From: Escarpia spicata
Taxonomy: Eukaryota > Annelida > Polychaeta > Sabellida > Siboglinidae
Direction of reading: 5' to 3'
Assembly (NCBI GenBank): GCA_963995525.1
Contig: OZ023214.1
Location: forward strand, 43,767,998 to 43,831,997
Length of the DNA: 64,000 nt
Shown here: in pieces, positions 45,474 through 57,775 of the stretch
How the letters are laid out: each line of letters opens with the position of its first letter
Position numbering within the stretch: the first letter of the stretch is position 1
The notes under the pieces: model-generated
What the model saw: only the letters and a program-made list of their open reading frames with translations
What the model was told of the DNA's origin: nothing
Database searches by the model: none
Translations under genes and position numbers: made by a program

Positions 45474-48400
45474 GTGAGCGATAATGTGGGGTTTTGCCAA
45501 ACTATACCAACCGTTTTACCTACTTTAGTTTAGACCAGTTTAGCGGGTGTGTTGTGGGCGTTTTGGGAATCGGTGCGAAGTAGGAATAATGCCATAAACG
45601 TATGTAATATATTATATATATGGCCAGCTCGTATTGTGCATGGTACTGTGTAAATGCAATGCATTTGGAAGCAATTAAATATTGTTGGTGATTCTTATTT
45701 CTGATTGCATGTGAGTGATATTTAACTTTAACAACGGAAAATAATTGCATACGTATGTAAATACTAATTTATATGAAATGGTATATATTTAAATACTAAG
45801 TTATGTGATTTTACTCTGCCTTTAAGTTTAAGCAACTGACCACATATGTTTCTTTCCAGTCGAAAATAAAACCACTGTCAGAGACAAATTTGAAGTATTG
45901 TTAAGTTTTTGTACTTGTTAAGTACAAAAACTAAACAATACTTCAAACTGATGTCGAGTTATAGCATTTACTCCCACTTCGTCCCAAGAAAAAATAGGAG
46001 TAATGGTGTTATGTCCAATGCATAGTCGTCAAATTGTATATATATACTGCCGAAATATCTGCGTATAAGCACGTCAAACTGATGGTGCGTATGATACTAT
46101 GTAAATGCAAGCTAACAAGCACACAAAAAACGAAGCAATATTTAAAACTGGTGTTGATCTAGAGCATTTATTCCCACTTTGCCCCAGGGCAAAATGGAAA
46201 TAATGGCATTATTTCTAGTGTGCAGTCGTCAAATCGTAATATACCGGCAAAATATCCACGTGCAAGCTTGTCAAACTGATGGTGTGTATGATACTGTGTG
46301 AATGCAAGCTAACAAGCACAAAAACAAAGAAATACTTCAAAACTGGTGGTGAGCTAGAGCATTTATTCCCACTTCGCCCCAGGGCAAAATGGGAATAATA
46401 CCATTATTTCCAGTGCAGCTTCCAAACGATCATGGCTTCTTCTTTGATTTGATCACAAGTCGCCTTTGAATTCACATATGAATGCTTGAATGTTCGAATG
46501 AATAAATTTTGTTATTTGGAATGTTATGTTAGACGATCCTACAAGAAATCTGCTCTTTTCATAACTTCTATTCAAAGCATTCAATGACGACTTAATAAGG
46601 ACTGGCCTACCCATGTAGGCTTTCTCGTCATCAAAGTCAAAGAGAAGCCAACTTCAACTAGATGATGCTACTGTGAGGCTATGCCATTATTCAAACAAAA
46701 AGTTCTGCTCCATGAAACAATACTAGAGCATCAAGCTGATTACTATAGCCTTGCACATCACTAATATACACCAATCAAAGGACAGACAACTTGAAACAAT
46801 CCGCTGAAGCAAACAAAGCAGGAGTACTGAAGCCAATTACTAAACCTCCAGTCATGGGCTGAGCAGATTTTGCATGACGGAATTGATACTTAGAATAACA
46901 GAATCGCATGTCCTAAGTATTCCCATAAAGTGAAAAGCAATGGGTCAAATCAGATGCAATAACAGCATAGCAATATGAGATTTGTGATGGATGCTATGAT
47001 AACAAAAGACAGTAAGGTTACGTGATTGTAATAAATTATGTGGATGTTGTAAAATATGTTAAATCCAGTGTTATGTGCGTGACGCTCAAAACCGTAACTT
47101 CAGATGGGTACATCAGTTATTGTTAAAAATCTGTGAAGTTTTAGCAATATGTTGATAAGTGCAATTTTCCTAAACAGGCATATATGTATAGGAGAACTTT
47201 GTGACATGTACATATATATATGACTAATTTGCATAAAAATATAAATGTGACATTACATGTGTAACATACTTTTGTTACGTGGGTGACACTTGTGGAAATG
47301 ACATAGTAATTTGCTGAAATTTACCTAATAATGCACTGTTTACTGAGTTTACATAACAATATGACATGCTTAATGCATACTATAATTACTATAATTTAGC
47401 ATGACACAATTAGGTAAGCCAATAAATTATGCGACATATTTATGTGACAAGAGGATTTTAGGATGAATCCAAGCAAATCAGACATTAAGAAGAGGGAATT
47501 GAGGGTATATTTCCCCATGGGTGTCAAGTAAGTGTTATTTGCAATTAAATTATAGTTATTAAAAGTTTGTAAACAAATATATAGTATTATGATATACATA
47601 GATTTTAGATTCACAAATGTAACATAGCATAAAATGTGGACTCCAGTGGGCCCATTCGATATGTTAAACACTGGTCACTGGAAAATATCCAATCGTACAT
47701 TAGTTACCTGGTAATTTTTAGTCCTTTGGCCAAAGGTCCACGGGTCTATTGCCATCACTCTGCGTCCGCCGTTAGCTGCCATGTCTCAGAAACCGTTCAG
47801 CAACTTTTTCTCTAATTTTGCATAGACATATCTTAGGCCACTGCCACTACGCACGAAAAATCTGTATTTTATTGAATCATTCTAAGGGCCTCCAAGGACC
47901 CCAAAACTGGTAAATGTTCACATTTTGCCTATTTTTTTAAAAACTCAAGTAACTTTTTCGCTAATTTTGCATATACATTTCATGTGGTAGTGCCACTATA
48001 CACAAGAAATCTGTATTTGATTGAATCATTCTAAGGGCACCAAAGGTCCCCTAAAATGCTAAATTTGCTAACTAAACTGTATACTGCAGGAGCAGCTGCT
48101 GCAGCTCTATCTGGCTAATCCCTTTTCCTACCTCATTGTGGAGGGCCAGTCTGCCTGACTAAAACTGTGACTAATCTGTAATTGGTCAGCCACAGAGGCT
48201 TCCAGGTTCCTTTTCTGACACAATACACAAAATCTACTGCTAGGAGATAGTCTCAAGGGCCCTTCTCAAAACCACATCACTAGATAGTGTACACATTTTG
48301 CATTTTGGGGGGCTGTGTCAGCCTTCTTCTGATGTGATGTAGAGGTACCACAAGGAGAAAACTTGTCTCCTTTGTTATTTGCTATTTACCTGAATGATTT

Positions 48401-51400
48401 TGAACAGAGTGTTAGTCATAATTATAAGGGACTTGACATGGCAGCTGGTGAAATTTACAACAACCTTAGTAATGATGATGATGAAAATGTATGTTCTACT
48501 ATATGCTGAAGATACTATAATGATTCAATCAATTACAGATTTATTGTGTATAGCGGAACTATGTCAACTCTTCTAATGGTTGACATTTGGTTGTTTCAGG
48601 ATGACCCCTTAAAATGTAAGCCCAACTGTCCAGGCTTGGGGGTCAAGCTGTGCTGGCTGGGAAGCTATTCCCCTTCCCAAAACATCTGTCACATGCGGAG
48701 TCTGTGTCTTGCATGGATATCTATTTTTATGCAGTTGTTTTATATAAGCAGGAAGTTTGTGAAATTACTTATTCTTAGGCCACAGAAAAGTAATTCCCAG
48801 TTTCTCATCAATGCATGTATTTAAAAACAACATATTATTTTCTGTTATAATTATTCCTCTAAATGCAAGACATGGTGCAATAAGTGAACAGTAAACATGT
48901 CAACATTTTACTTCCATCATAACCCTTTATGGTCTGTAACTATGATTCACCAAAAAACATTTGATTAATAATTACCTACAGGGTTGTTTGATTTCTGCCC
49001 GGCAGAAACGGCAACAATAGGAAATACTTGCCATTGATAGGCAAACGTGTTCTTTTTATAGAAAACATCAGTTTCTTTCTGTACCTGTCTACGTATGATA
49101 ACCATTTGTCTGCCCTGCTCACAATAAACATCACATGAATGATAAAAAGAAGATCACTGCCACTTAACTTGTGGATTAGTATAATAAAACTGCTCTGCTA
49201 CTTCTTGGTGGACACTTAATTAGTGGCTCAAGTTCAAATATATCAGGACGTTTTTCACACCTGCATGGTAGCTTAGGCTCAATAGTGTGCTGGCAGCTGC
49301 TAAACCTATAGGCTTGTGTGAAAAGGATAGTTGGCAGAAGAACTAACGTCAAAGCACCATTGCATCCATTTAGCCAGGCAGCAGTCACATGGTCCCAGGG
49401 TCTGATCCTACCTTTTGCTCTCAAATAATCTGTCCTCATAGTTTTACACATAAAGACATAATTTGGCATAACTTGACTTGATAAGTTTTTGTAGCAGCAC
49501 ATTTGTACTTCTAGTGTGTCATTGCAACATAACATGTGCCACATTTGAATGTTGTGCATGTAATATTTCCACGCAATCCATTTGCATATATAATGAAAAC
49601 TTCAACAGCCGTTTTCTTCATTTTCACTTTTTGAACTCTACCATGTTCAATGCTCCATAACTTCGCCAATTTTTGTAGCAGTCTTAATTTTTGAAACCAC
49701 TGTAAAGCACTCTACCCAACCTTTACAAGAATGTAAGAAAACAATGTTACAATTTTTCTGACTTATCACTCATTTGGTCAGCCAGGATCACATATTGACC
49801 TATTAGTCCAAAAGACTTCAGGGCCTCTTGGCCCATTTTTAGTCCTTTGGCCGAAAGTCCAAGGGACTATTGCCATCACACTGCGTCCGTCGTCCGCTGT
49901 TAGCTGCCGTATCTCAGAAACCGTTCAGCAACTTTTTCTCTAATTTTGCATAGACATATCTTAGGGCACTGCCACTATGCACAAGAAATCTGTATTTGAT
50001 TTAATTATTTTAAGGGCTCTCTAGGGCCTCCAAGAACCCCAAAACTTGTAAAAATGTAACATTTGGCCTATTTTTTCAAAAACTGTTCAGTAACTTGTTC
50101 TAATTTTGCATAAATGTATCTTAGCGTGCTGCCACTATATACAAGACATCTGTACTTGATTGAATCATTTTAAGGGCACCTAAGGGGCCCCCAAAGTGCA
50201 AAAGTTTTACATTATCTAGTGATGTGGTTTTGAGAAGGGCCCTTGAGACCACCCCCAACAGTAGATTTTGTTTAATGTGCCACAAAGTCAACACCAAGAC
50301 TAATCTCTGCAGCCTAGTGCTACTGTTCCATTGAGACCTTGACTAATATTTAATTGGTCACAGTGGCCAGGCAGAGTAGACACCCCCAACAGTAGATTTT
50401 GTTTAATGTGCCACAAAGTCAACACCATGACTAATCTCTGCAGTCTAGTGCTACTGTTCCATTGAGACCTTGACTAATCTTTAATTGGTCACAGTGCCCA
50501 GGCAGAGTTGACACAATTGACCCCTGTTAGACTGAACAGTTGCCTAACACTTTTTATCTTCAAAACTATTGATTTTCTATAATTGCAAGTTGTGTTTATT
50601 TTGATGTTCATTTAATTATTATAAAATGGTGTGACTGTGGTGTCTCTTGGTTAAAGATGTATTGTCTGTAGAAACCTGTAGGTGACAAACATAGAAAATT
50701 AATATTCTGGACAACTATAGAGTGAAATATCCTACACTTTATTGATATCAAATGCATTCTACTGTTCTGTTTACGCTTGCTATGCCTTGTGTAGACATGG
50801 TGCTGTGTAAATCAATTGTATCAATATAGACTAATAATTACAGATTCACAATATAGTTGACACCTGAAACAACCAAATGTCAACCATTAGAAGAGTTGAC
50901 ATAGTTTCGCTATACACAAGCAAGACATCTGTATTTGATTGAATCATTCTAGTGTCATCAGCATATAATAGAACATACATTTTCTACATCATCATCCCTA
51001 AGGTTGTTGTAAATTTCACCAGCTACCATGTCAAGTCCGTTATAATTGTGACTAACAGTGTTCAAAATGATTCAGGTAAATAGCAAATAACAAAGGACAC
51101 AAGTTTTCTCCTTGCCATACCTATACATCACATGAGAAGAAGGCTGACACAGCCTGGCCCTGATTTATACATGATTTAGCATTTTTGTATATGTTGTATA
51201 CAACTTTCAACACAATACCATTAATACTGCATGAAATTATCTTAGACCACAGAGAGGACCGGTCTACTAAATCAAATGCTTTCTTAGAATCGATGAGACA
51301 AATACAATTCAGCCAAATACCCCTATTTGAACATTGCCTGTTCTTCACCTATTACATTCGCTTTGTTTAGGTATGTGGTCAGTCTGGTGTTCTGAACAAT

Positions 51401-54400
51401 CACTAAGGATTAATGAACACTTGTACAGAATGTCACCCACTTGGCAGGTTTAATTGATCTATTCAGCAATGAGGACAATGCTTAGGCCTCACTCTGGACA
51501 CTGTCACTCACAGTGTTGTGTATTGTCTTAGTTGGGGCATTGAGCTAATCTACTTGACCATGAATCAGTGGTGGCTCTGGTTGTGTATTACACCCAGCTG
51601 TGGAGCTAAGATTCTCTGCCTGCTATTGTTTGATGGAAAATGTGACTAATGTGTAATTGGTCACTGGCAATAGCTTGTGTCAACAGACAGCATTAAGCCA
51701 CTAGACCCCTGTTAAACTGGACAGTTGCCTGTAGGTTTTAAACTGTGTCAAACAGTGAGTCTACCTTTTGCTCTCAAATAATCTGTCCTCTTAGTTTTAC
51801 ACATGAAGACATAATCTGGCATAACTTGATAAGTCTTTGGAGCAGCACATTTGTACTTCCAGTGTATCATTGCAACATAACATACATATTACATACTGTG
51901 TGCCACATTTGAATGTTGTGCATGTAATATTTTCATGCAATCCATTTGCATATATAATGTAAAACTTCAGCAGCCGTTTTCTTCATTTTCACTTTTTGAC
52001 CCCTACCATGTTCAATGCTCCATAACTTTGCCAATTTTTGTAGCAGTCATATTGTTTTAAACCGTGTAAAGCACCCTACCAAACCTTTACAAGGATGTAA
52101 GAAAACAATGTTAAAATTTTTCCGACTTATCACTCATTTGGTCAGCCGGGGTCACATATAGACGTATTAGTCCAAAGTTTAAAAAATAATAATAAAGTTT
52201 TTTATGCACACTGTTCTCGGTTCACACACCAACAATATGACACACACAGGTGTGACATATTGCTAGCGTGTTTAACAGCAGAAACCAACGGGAAGGTGAC
52301 TATTCCACCATGAGTGAATGATTATGCAACAGTGTGTATGTATGTATGTGTTTGTATTACGGTTGTGCATAAAAACAGAATTTCGGAAAATCAGATGGTC
52401 TCGATGATTGGCCTAGAGCGGTAATTACAACTGATAAGACGGGTGGAATTTAGAGAGGGCCAACTGGCCACTAATTCAACAAATATTTCCAATTCTAGGG
52501 GCCTACATAAATGACTATTATTGGCACAACTGGTGGCACACTTTTGTTTAATTCGAGAGGCAAAAATTATTTTTGGCTAGAGAAGGGCCTGGTAATGTCC
52601 GATTTCCAAAATTCTTGTTGTCAGCACAACCGTAATGTCCATGTCTGATTACTTATGTGTGTGGTGATGTGTTGCTGTGCTCGCTACAACAGAGAAATTG
52701 GGATTAAAGACACAGTAACAACAACTGACTTATGATACATATTCTTTTAGTATATAGTTGATTAGTTGTGCAATGCAATATATGTTTAATGAACAAACTG
52801 CATGGAATTACTATAGAATGCCAAGGTGAACAGCCCCGCATATGAATAACAAGTGTTTACCATGACAGATACTGGTACTTAGTGTACCTCTCAAGCCCCG
52901 ACAAGAGGTGTATATGCCAGGCCTACACCAGTTACATCCACTGAGTTCATGCCATCGGATCAATGACACAAAAACTTGCAAAAATTTGTCTAGAAAATCT
53001 CATTCTGAATAACAAAAACTCACAAATATTCTTATATGACTTTTACTCTCGGAATACCACTAAGCGAATAACATTCAATGGTATTACGGACACAATAGCA
53101 TGAACTCACAAGTATGTTGATATGACTTTATTCTCAGAATACCAAGGTAAACTGCCCAGTATCGGAATAACAAGTGTCTAAATTCCACTGTAAAAAGTTG
53201 ACCAAATCCCACACATGACAGATATTCAACTTCTCAAGTCACAATATACAATTCATAAGAATATCATATCTTCCTCTTAAATAGTATGACCAGCCACTAG
53301 AGCACCAATATCTCCCCACCCGATGTCTCCCCACTCAATGTCTCCCCACCCAATGTCCTGGCAGGGCCATCAAAGTAACATAGCCGTAGCTGGCAATAAA
53401 ACTTTAAAAGATCATGAATTCCAACAAACGATCAACCACCTCTTGAACGAACAACTAGACTAGAGGCAAACAATATATAATCACTCAGTTAGAGAGAAGA
53501 AAAAATCAATGTCTTCTTTCTTTGGATATGCTGACACACACACACAAATATATATATATTTAAGTTATTATTTAACAAAAGGTTTTCACGGATATTTATC
53601 TGCAATATGGACAGAATATCAGTGTTAGTAATTAATATACATAATAATACACTCTGCATACACATACAGATGCATTTATTTAATATTTGTATGCATGCAT
53701 GCACGTGGGTAGATTAACAGTACACTGTATATGGGTATTTTTCCTTGCAGTGCCATTTCTGCAACAGAGGTGTTTTCAATATTGGCGATCCAATCTTATG
53801 CTGAGTTGAACCAGTGGGAGCAAGTGTTGCCATACGTGACAGAGCAGTACAGTGGCATTGAACAGTGCACATCAAGTGTTGTGCAGCTCTGGTGAGTTGG
53901 CTTGTTCATACAAGAGGAGTTGATTGTAAACTTGTAAAAGGTAAGTTTTTATATAACGCAGTGTCCAGTCCTCAGGACTGCTCAAAGCGCTTTACACTTT
54001 ACTCCCTGGTAGACCTATTCAATCGAACACCATCTCGACTTCTCTGGGAAGCATTCAGCCATGCTGCAATTAATGCATGAAGACTATTCGTACACACATA
54101 TCCACCACTGTCTATAGCCAGGTACTCATTCATATAACTTAGTGAACAGAAGCAATGTAGAGTAAATGAACGTGCTCAAGGTTTGACACCGGCGCACAGG
54201 ATTCGAACGGGATCCAGGTTCTCTCAGTCGAGAGTCCGAAGTTCTTACCACTGTTCTACTGCGCTCCACTTGTCAGTGTAAGCTTGTTAATGTAATAAAA
54301 TACCTAAAGCTTTGTCTGTGTCAGGTTGATGTCAAGAACTTAGCTTTAAGGTTGTTATCATTATATTCAAGTAATGTATACAGGCATGCACAGTTTCATA

Positions 54401-56570
54401 GAATCAAGACGTTACCAGTAGCATTAAACTCATGTATAACATAATAATAATACAGGTTCTTTGATTGCACGATCTCTTACTAATAGTTAATCATAATCAT
54501 GATAATGTTGGCACTGGTGTACCTTTTGTTAGGATATCATTAAATATCTCCTCACCAAATCAGTGTTTTGCATCTCTCATTTTAGACATATTTCACAAGA
54601 AAACAAACCAACCTACTATCCGCAATGACATGCCAGCCCACACTAGGACTATTCCATATTATTTCTGTAAGAGAACAGTATAGGAAATTAATCCTGCTAA
54701 TACAATCACCTCACCATCCAGGTGATGGTGCTGAGGGTGACCTTAATAACGAGGTTCCAGGACCACTGCATGTGAGCAGTGAATCTGCTTCATTATTGGC
54801 GAAATGAATTGAGGAGTGTGTTTGAATTGATCCAATGTGTTTTCACTTTCAGTATCCTGCTGCATGCACGTGTGCAAGACTATGCGACGTGTACCGCGAT
54901 TGCCCATATCTGGCTGCACCATTCAGACAACTTCCACAGCCGTGATTATGCCGTAGTATGCGAACTGTATATAACACACGTGCTGATCCCTCAGAGAAGG
55001 TGGGACGACATCCCTACATTCATTGACAGTTGTTATGGATTAGACGCCAAGACAAAGAGCACGTATATGAAGTATGTGTGGAGTTTGCGTCACCAGGAAG
55101 AGCAAGCACGCATAGATGAGATAGAACACCTGGGAACAAGTGTAGATGAACAGAGACCGGACAAGTCTCTGCCAGGTGGGATACGTATACCCGAGTTTCT
55201 TTTAGCGCATCACTCCATCGCTATTATATATACTCTTGTAGCTAAAGGTATTACACATGTCACTGTCACTTGTTATTTGTTTATGGGGAATTATGGCCCA
55301 TGGTGACTCAACAAAAACAGGGCAGGTCCGGCATGTGGCAGTATAAAATGACAGGGTTACTTGATGTCACACCCATTGTATTGTAAGGTTGGAACGTTCA
55401 TGGTCTACCTGCTTAGTTAAGACAAGCTTTTCTAAATATCTGAATCACAGCACATCAAGCCACTGAATGTTTTTACATGCTATGTGTACTTAACATTTTC
55501 AGGGTGTTTCTGCAATATAAATAAAGCACAAGCCAAAAGGACCTGTGACTTATGGGTGTTGCAGGCCCAACAGAAGACTGTTCAACCTGCAGTTGTGTCA
55601 ACTCATACCTACGCCTGCATTATTTTGTTTTGTAGACTCATGCTGTCTTTTACTGTTATTGCATTTGTTTGCCATAATGAAAAATTAATTATGTGAATTA
55701 ACCTTTCTAAATCAGGTAACTTGCGATACACAGAACTACAAATTATTGAGCAATCTTAATTTAACATTCAGCATTCTGTTTGTTTGCAGATAACTGGCTG
55801 GACAACTACCCCTGCTATGTGCAGTTCATTGGCAACTGGGTGTCGAGACACATGCAAGTTGTGTCGCTGCAAACACTGAGAAATATTGCATTAGCCGCAG
55901 TCGTAGCATTTCTGCTGATCTCTAGATACAAGACTGGTGAGTCTATATTGATTTATCATGCGACAGTGTACTATTCAAACTAACAATGCCAACTTGCCAA
56001 GGCAGTTTTGGGTGGCAGGCCATTGATTATGGAATGACTTAACAAAATGTGTTCATTCAGAAAAGTAACTTATTTTGCATCAGTACCTACCTTGATGTAA
56101 ACACTTCTTTTCCACATATAAGTGACCATACTTTATATTTTACAGTGTTGGCTTTTTTAATTATTAGCCATTGTTAAATGCTTTGAATGCCATTTTTCTT
56201 TTTTAAATGCTATACAAAGTACATTATTATTTATCAGGTATTGTGATACTTGTATCTGCTGGTCACTTATTTCAGTACTGGTGTCTACAGTGCAATATCT
56301 GGTGATTCACTCTCTTCCAACTAACATGCTTGACATCACCCTCTTCTCGTCAACATGCTTGACTTCAGGCAAATAGATGTTTGTATGTAATAGTTATAAT
56401 TAAAACAGTTAAATTACAAGATCTTGTAGGAATGTGGTGGTGTTACTGTCATTCACCTGTAACTATTGTTATTTGTTATTTCAGGAGTGTTGCCGTGGAA
56501 ACGCCTACACATACTCTGGACAAGGCTGGTGAAGATGCTATTTTCTCCACTCCGCTTCCTCAAGATATGA
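45352..56570 (+). CDS. PEX26: Peroxisome assembly protein 26, complete spliced gene, 5 coding exons
   Basis: PEX26 is a tail-anchored peroxisomal membrane protein that recruits the PEX1-PEX6 AAA-ATPase, which recycles the import receptor PEX5. Exons: 45352-45473, 53751-53891, 54853-55175, 55790-55936, 56485-56570; 819 nt, 272 residues plus stop (human about 305). All phases match. Resemblance to human PEX26 (from memory) is clearest at ILAIQSYAELNQWEQVL, VVQLCILLHARVQDY, DYAVVCELYITHVLIPQRRW, and the hydrophobic tail anchor NIALAAVVAFLLIS (residues 227-240) followed by a basic SRYKTG segment. The N-terminus is shorter than in human. The intron 1 donor is 8.3 kb from its acceptor. Confidence 0.9.
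45890..45946. repeat. Near-perfect hairpin, 27-nt arms, 3-nt loop
   Basis: Left arm 45890-45916 and right arm 45920-45946 are reverse complements at 26 of 27 positions, with loop GTT. In PEX26 intron 1, at the edge of a tandem repeat of about 196 bp. Confidence 0.9.
45930..46410 (+). repeat. Tandem repeat of about 196 bp, 2.5 copies
   Basis: GAGCATTTATTCCCACTT-type words occur near 45964, 46160 and 46357, each followed by GCCCCAGGGCAAAATGG-like and GCAAGCTAACAAGCACA segments. Confidence 0.85.
46420..47700. other. PEX26 intron 1, nothing recognised
   Basis: AT-rich; no exon or clear repeat was identified. Confidence 0.4.
47716..48325 (+). repeat. Dispersed repeat, copy B (TAGTCCTTTGGCC family)
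   Basis: Starts TAGTCCTTTGGCCAAAGG, followed by GTCTCAGAAACCGTTCAG and TTTTGCATAGACATATCTTA; same orientation as copy C, opposite to copy A. Confidence 0.75.
48340..48600 (+). mobile_element. LINE reverse transcriptase fragment (left arm of an inverted pair)
   Basis: Encodes [20 protein letters not shown], the motif after the RT catalytic core, then decays; LLYAEDTI follows in another frame (mutated YADD). Inverted counterpart at 50868-51130. Confidence 0.8.
49420..49805 (+). repeat. Direct repeat copy 1 (partner 51760-52165)
   Basis: Shares with 51760-52165 words such as CCATTTGCATATATAATG, CAGCCGTTTTCTTCATTTTC and GACTTATCACTCATTTGGTC, same orientation. Confidence 0.85.
49838..50625 (+). 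repeat. Dispersed repeat, copy C, with internal 131-bp tandem duplication
   Basis: Starts TTTTTAGTCCTTTGGCCGAA. ACCCCCAACAGTAGATTTTG occurs at 50251 and again at 50382, a 131-bp tandem duplication. The end (TTTGATGTTCATTTAATTAT) matches the reverse of copy A's start. Confidence 0.8.
50868..51345 (-). mobile_element. LINE reverse transcriptase fragment (right arm of an inverted pair)
   Basis: Minus strand encodes LIDSKKAFDLVDRSSLWSKI then a degraded block matching 48340-48540 (ENLCPLLFAIYL). The reversed segment 50868-50935 matches 48545-48600. Confidence 0.8.
51760..52165 (+). repeat. Direct repeat copy 2 (partner 49420-49805)
   Basis: See 49420-49805. The duplication may be part of the event that created the inverted LINE arms between them. 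Confidence 0.8.
52200..53740. other. PEX26 intron 1, distal part, weak repeats
   Basis: Degenerate repetition around 52810-53200 (AATACCAAGGTAAACTG-like, GAATAACAAGTGT) and three tandem ATGTCTCCCCACCC units near 53320-53355. No exon was recognised before PEX26 exon 2. Confidence 0.45.
53751..53891 (+). CDS. PEX26: PEX26 exon 2, residues 41-88
   Basis: Acceptor TTCCTTGCAG|T; donor TG|GTGAGT. Encodes ILAIQSYAELNQWEQVLPYV and ends SSVVQL. Confidence 0.9.
53941..54268 (-). mobile_element. tRNA-derived SINE, near full length
   Basis: Minus strand: a tRNA-like head (54268-54191) with A-box-like TAGAACAGTGGTAAGAA and B-box GTTCGAATCC, then a body with GTAAAGCGCTTTGAGCAGTC and a 3' end TATATAAAAACTTACC. 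In PEX26 intron 2. It defines the family of which several headless fragments occur in this window. Confidence 0.85.
54640..54775. mobile_element. pogo/Tc1-like terminal fragment
   Basis: GGTGACCTTAATAACGAGGT then TCCAGGACCACTG resembles the right end of the element at 22579-23448 (reversed: CAGTGG...AACCTC...ATTAAGGTCACC). Confidence 0.45.
54853..55175 (+). CDS. PEX26: PEX26 exon 3, residues 88-196
   Basis: Acceptor CACTTTCAG|T; donor CCAG|GTGGGA (phase 1). Largest exon; contains ILLHARVQDYATCTAIAHIW and ITHVLIPQRRWDD. The frame stays open for about 40 codons past the donor; the donor is fixed by phase with exon 4. Confidence 0.9.
55180..56480. other. PEX26 introns 3 and 4, nothing recognised beyond exon 4
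   Basis: No repeat partner or additional exon was identified. Confidence 0.4.
55790..55936 (+). CDS. PEX26: PEX26 exon 4, residues 196-245, tail anchor
   Basis: Acceptor TGTTTGCAG|AT; donor G|GTGAGT. Contains the transmembrane segment NIALAAVVAFLLIS and flanking basic residues. Confidence 0.9.
56485..56570 (+). CDS. PEX26: PEX26 exon 5, residues 245-272 and stop
   Basis: Acceptor GTTATTTCAG|GA. Encodes GVLPWKRLHILWTRLVKMLF then SPLRFLKI and TGA (56568-56570), comparable to the lumenal C-terminus of other PEX26 proteins. Confidence 0.88.
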
Positions 56571-57291
56571 TGGCACCTGCAGCAACTGTCGAGATGATTA
56601 AAACTGCATGCTGTTGAAATGTTACAAAAATTGTTTTTAAATAGTAAAACAGTATTATGAGCAATAGTGTACATGTAATGTACAGAATAATATAACCTTG
56701 ACAAGTTAGCATGTGATAGTGTGTGTGTGCATGCATGCGTATGTGCATGTCAAAATATATGCTGTAGGATATATTATTTTAGTAAACGTTTCTCTTATGT
56801 AATGTATGTACCAAAATGCACACATGTTTTTGCTATTTTATGGACCTTGTTTCCGATTCTGTTTGGTTTTTGCTCCGCTGGAACCAATAGGAAAATGCCA
56901 GCTCACACTACAATCGTTGAATTCTTGTGCTTTTTTGTTCTGACTTGATCTTGTTATAATGTCTCTAGCATGGAAATAATTTACTAATTGTCAATGTGAG
57001 TAACTGAACAAGAAGTAAATGTAAGGTGCTGCAGACTGCGGGTAATTGTGTTGGCTTCATATTGGTCTGGGCTGAGTGCAATACTTTTAAAAGTATTACA
57101 AGTATTGCAACTACCTGTTATTTGCAATACATGAGACATTGTACAATATGTACAGCAAATTTCAAAATACTCTATGAGTCTGAGTATTGCAATATGCAAT
57201 TCAAACGTTGCACCTAATCTGGTTGATACAGTTTGTATTTTCATGAAGTTTGTGTCACAGTTTTTTAATTAAATGTTCATCAAGAATGAGC

Positions 57292-57297
57292 AATAAA
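57292..57297 (+). promoter_or_regulatory. Candidate PEX26 polyadenylation signal
   Basis: AATAAA about 720 nt after the stop codon in an AT-rich context, followed by T/G-rich TTGTGTGTGTTTGTG. Plausible but unsupported by transcript data. Confidence 0.4.
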
Positions 57298-57374
57298 TCT
57301 TTGTTAATCAATTTGAAATAATTGTGTGTGTTTGTGCAGAAGTTGCTAAGAGATTATTAGAACTACCTGGCAGA

Positions 57375-57775
57375 CAAATTATACAGTACATTGGTTAAAT
57401 TGGAGATTTAAAGAAAAAGAGACAACCAAAGACTGGACAAATTCTATTTCAAATGTCTAAGGAGGATCCTGAACATTAGATAGCCATGCCAAACAAAGAC
57501 ATCCAGACAAAAACAAAGGGAGAGAAGGTCAGTGTGAAAGTCAAGAAGATGGTAATGGATTGAGATGCACTCGGAAAAAATGAAGACCGCCACTGCCTTA
57601 CGGCACTAACGTGGATGGAACATGGGTTGTCCTAATGCAACGGTGAACAACAGTCAAAAAATGAAGTGAACAACATGGAGTGATGCAAAATGTGTAACCA
57701 GAGATGGAACGAGGTGGAGAAGTTGCATGACAGCACGAGCAAGAGGCCCAAAGAGGATAGGTGAGATGAGGAATT
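57375..57775 (+). mobile_element. Decayed LINE C-terminal fragment
   Basis: Encodes LDKFYFKCLRRILNIR, then in shifting frames remnants like TALTWMEHG and NQRWNEVEKLH, the order seen at the end of a common invertebrate LINE protein. Many stops. Confidence 0.65.

Noticed and set aside
54191..54268. Possible functional tRNA gene on the minus strand
   Set aside because: It has box A/B-like words but continues directly into the SINE body, and the arms do not fold cleanly; interpreted as the SINE head.
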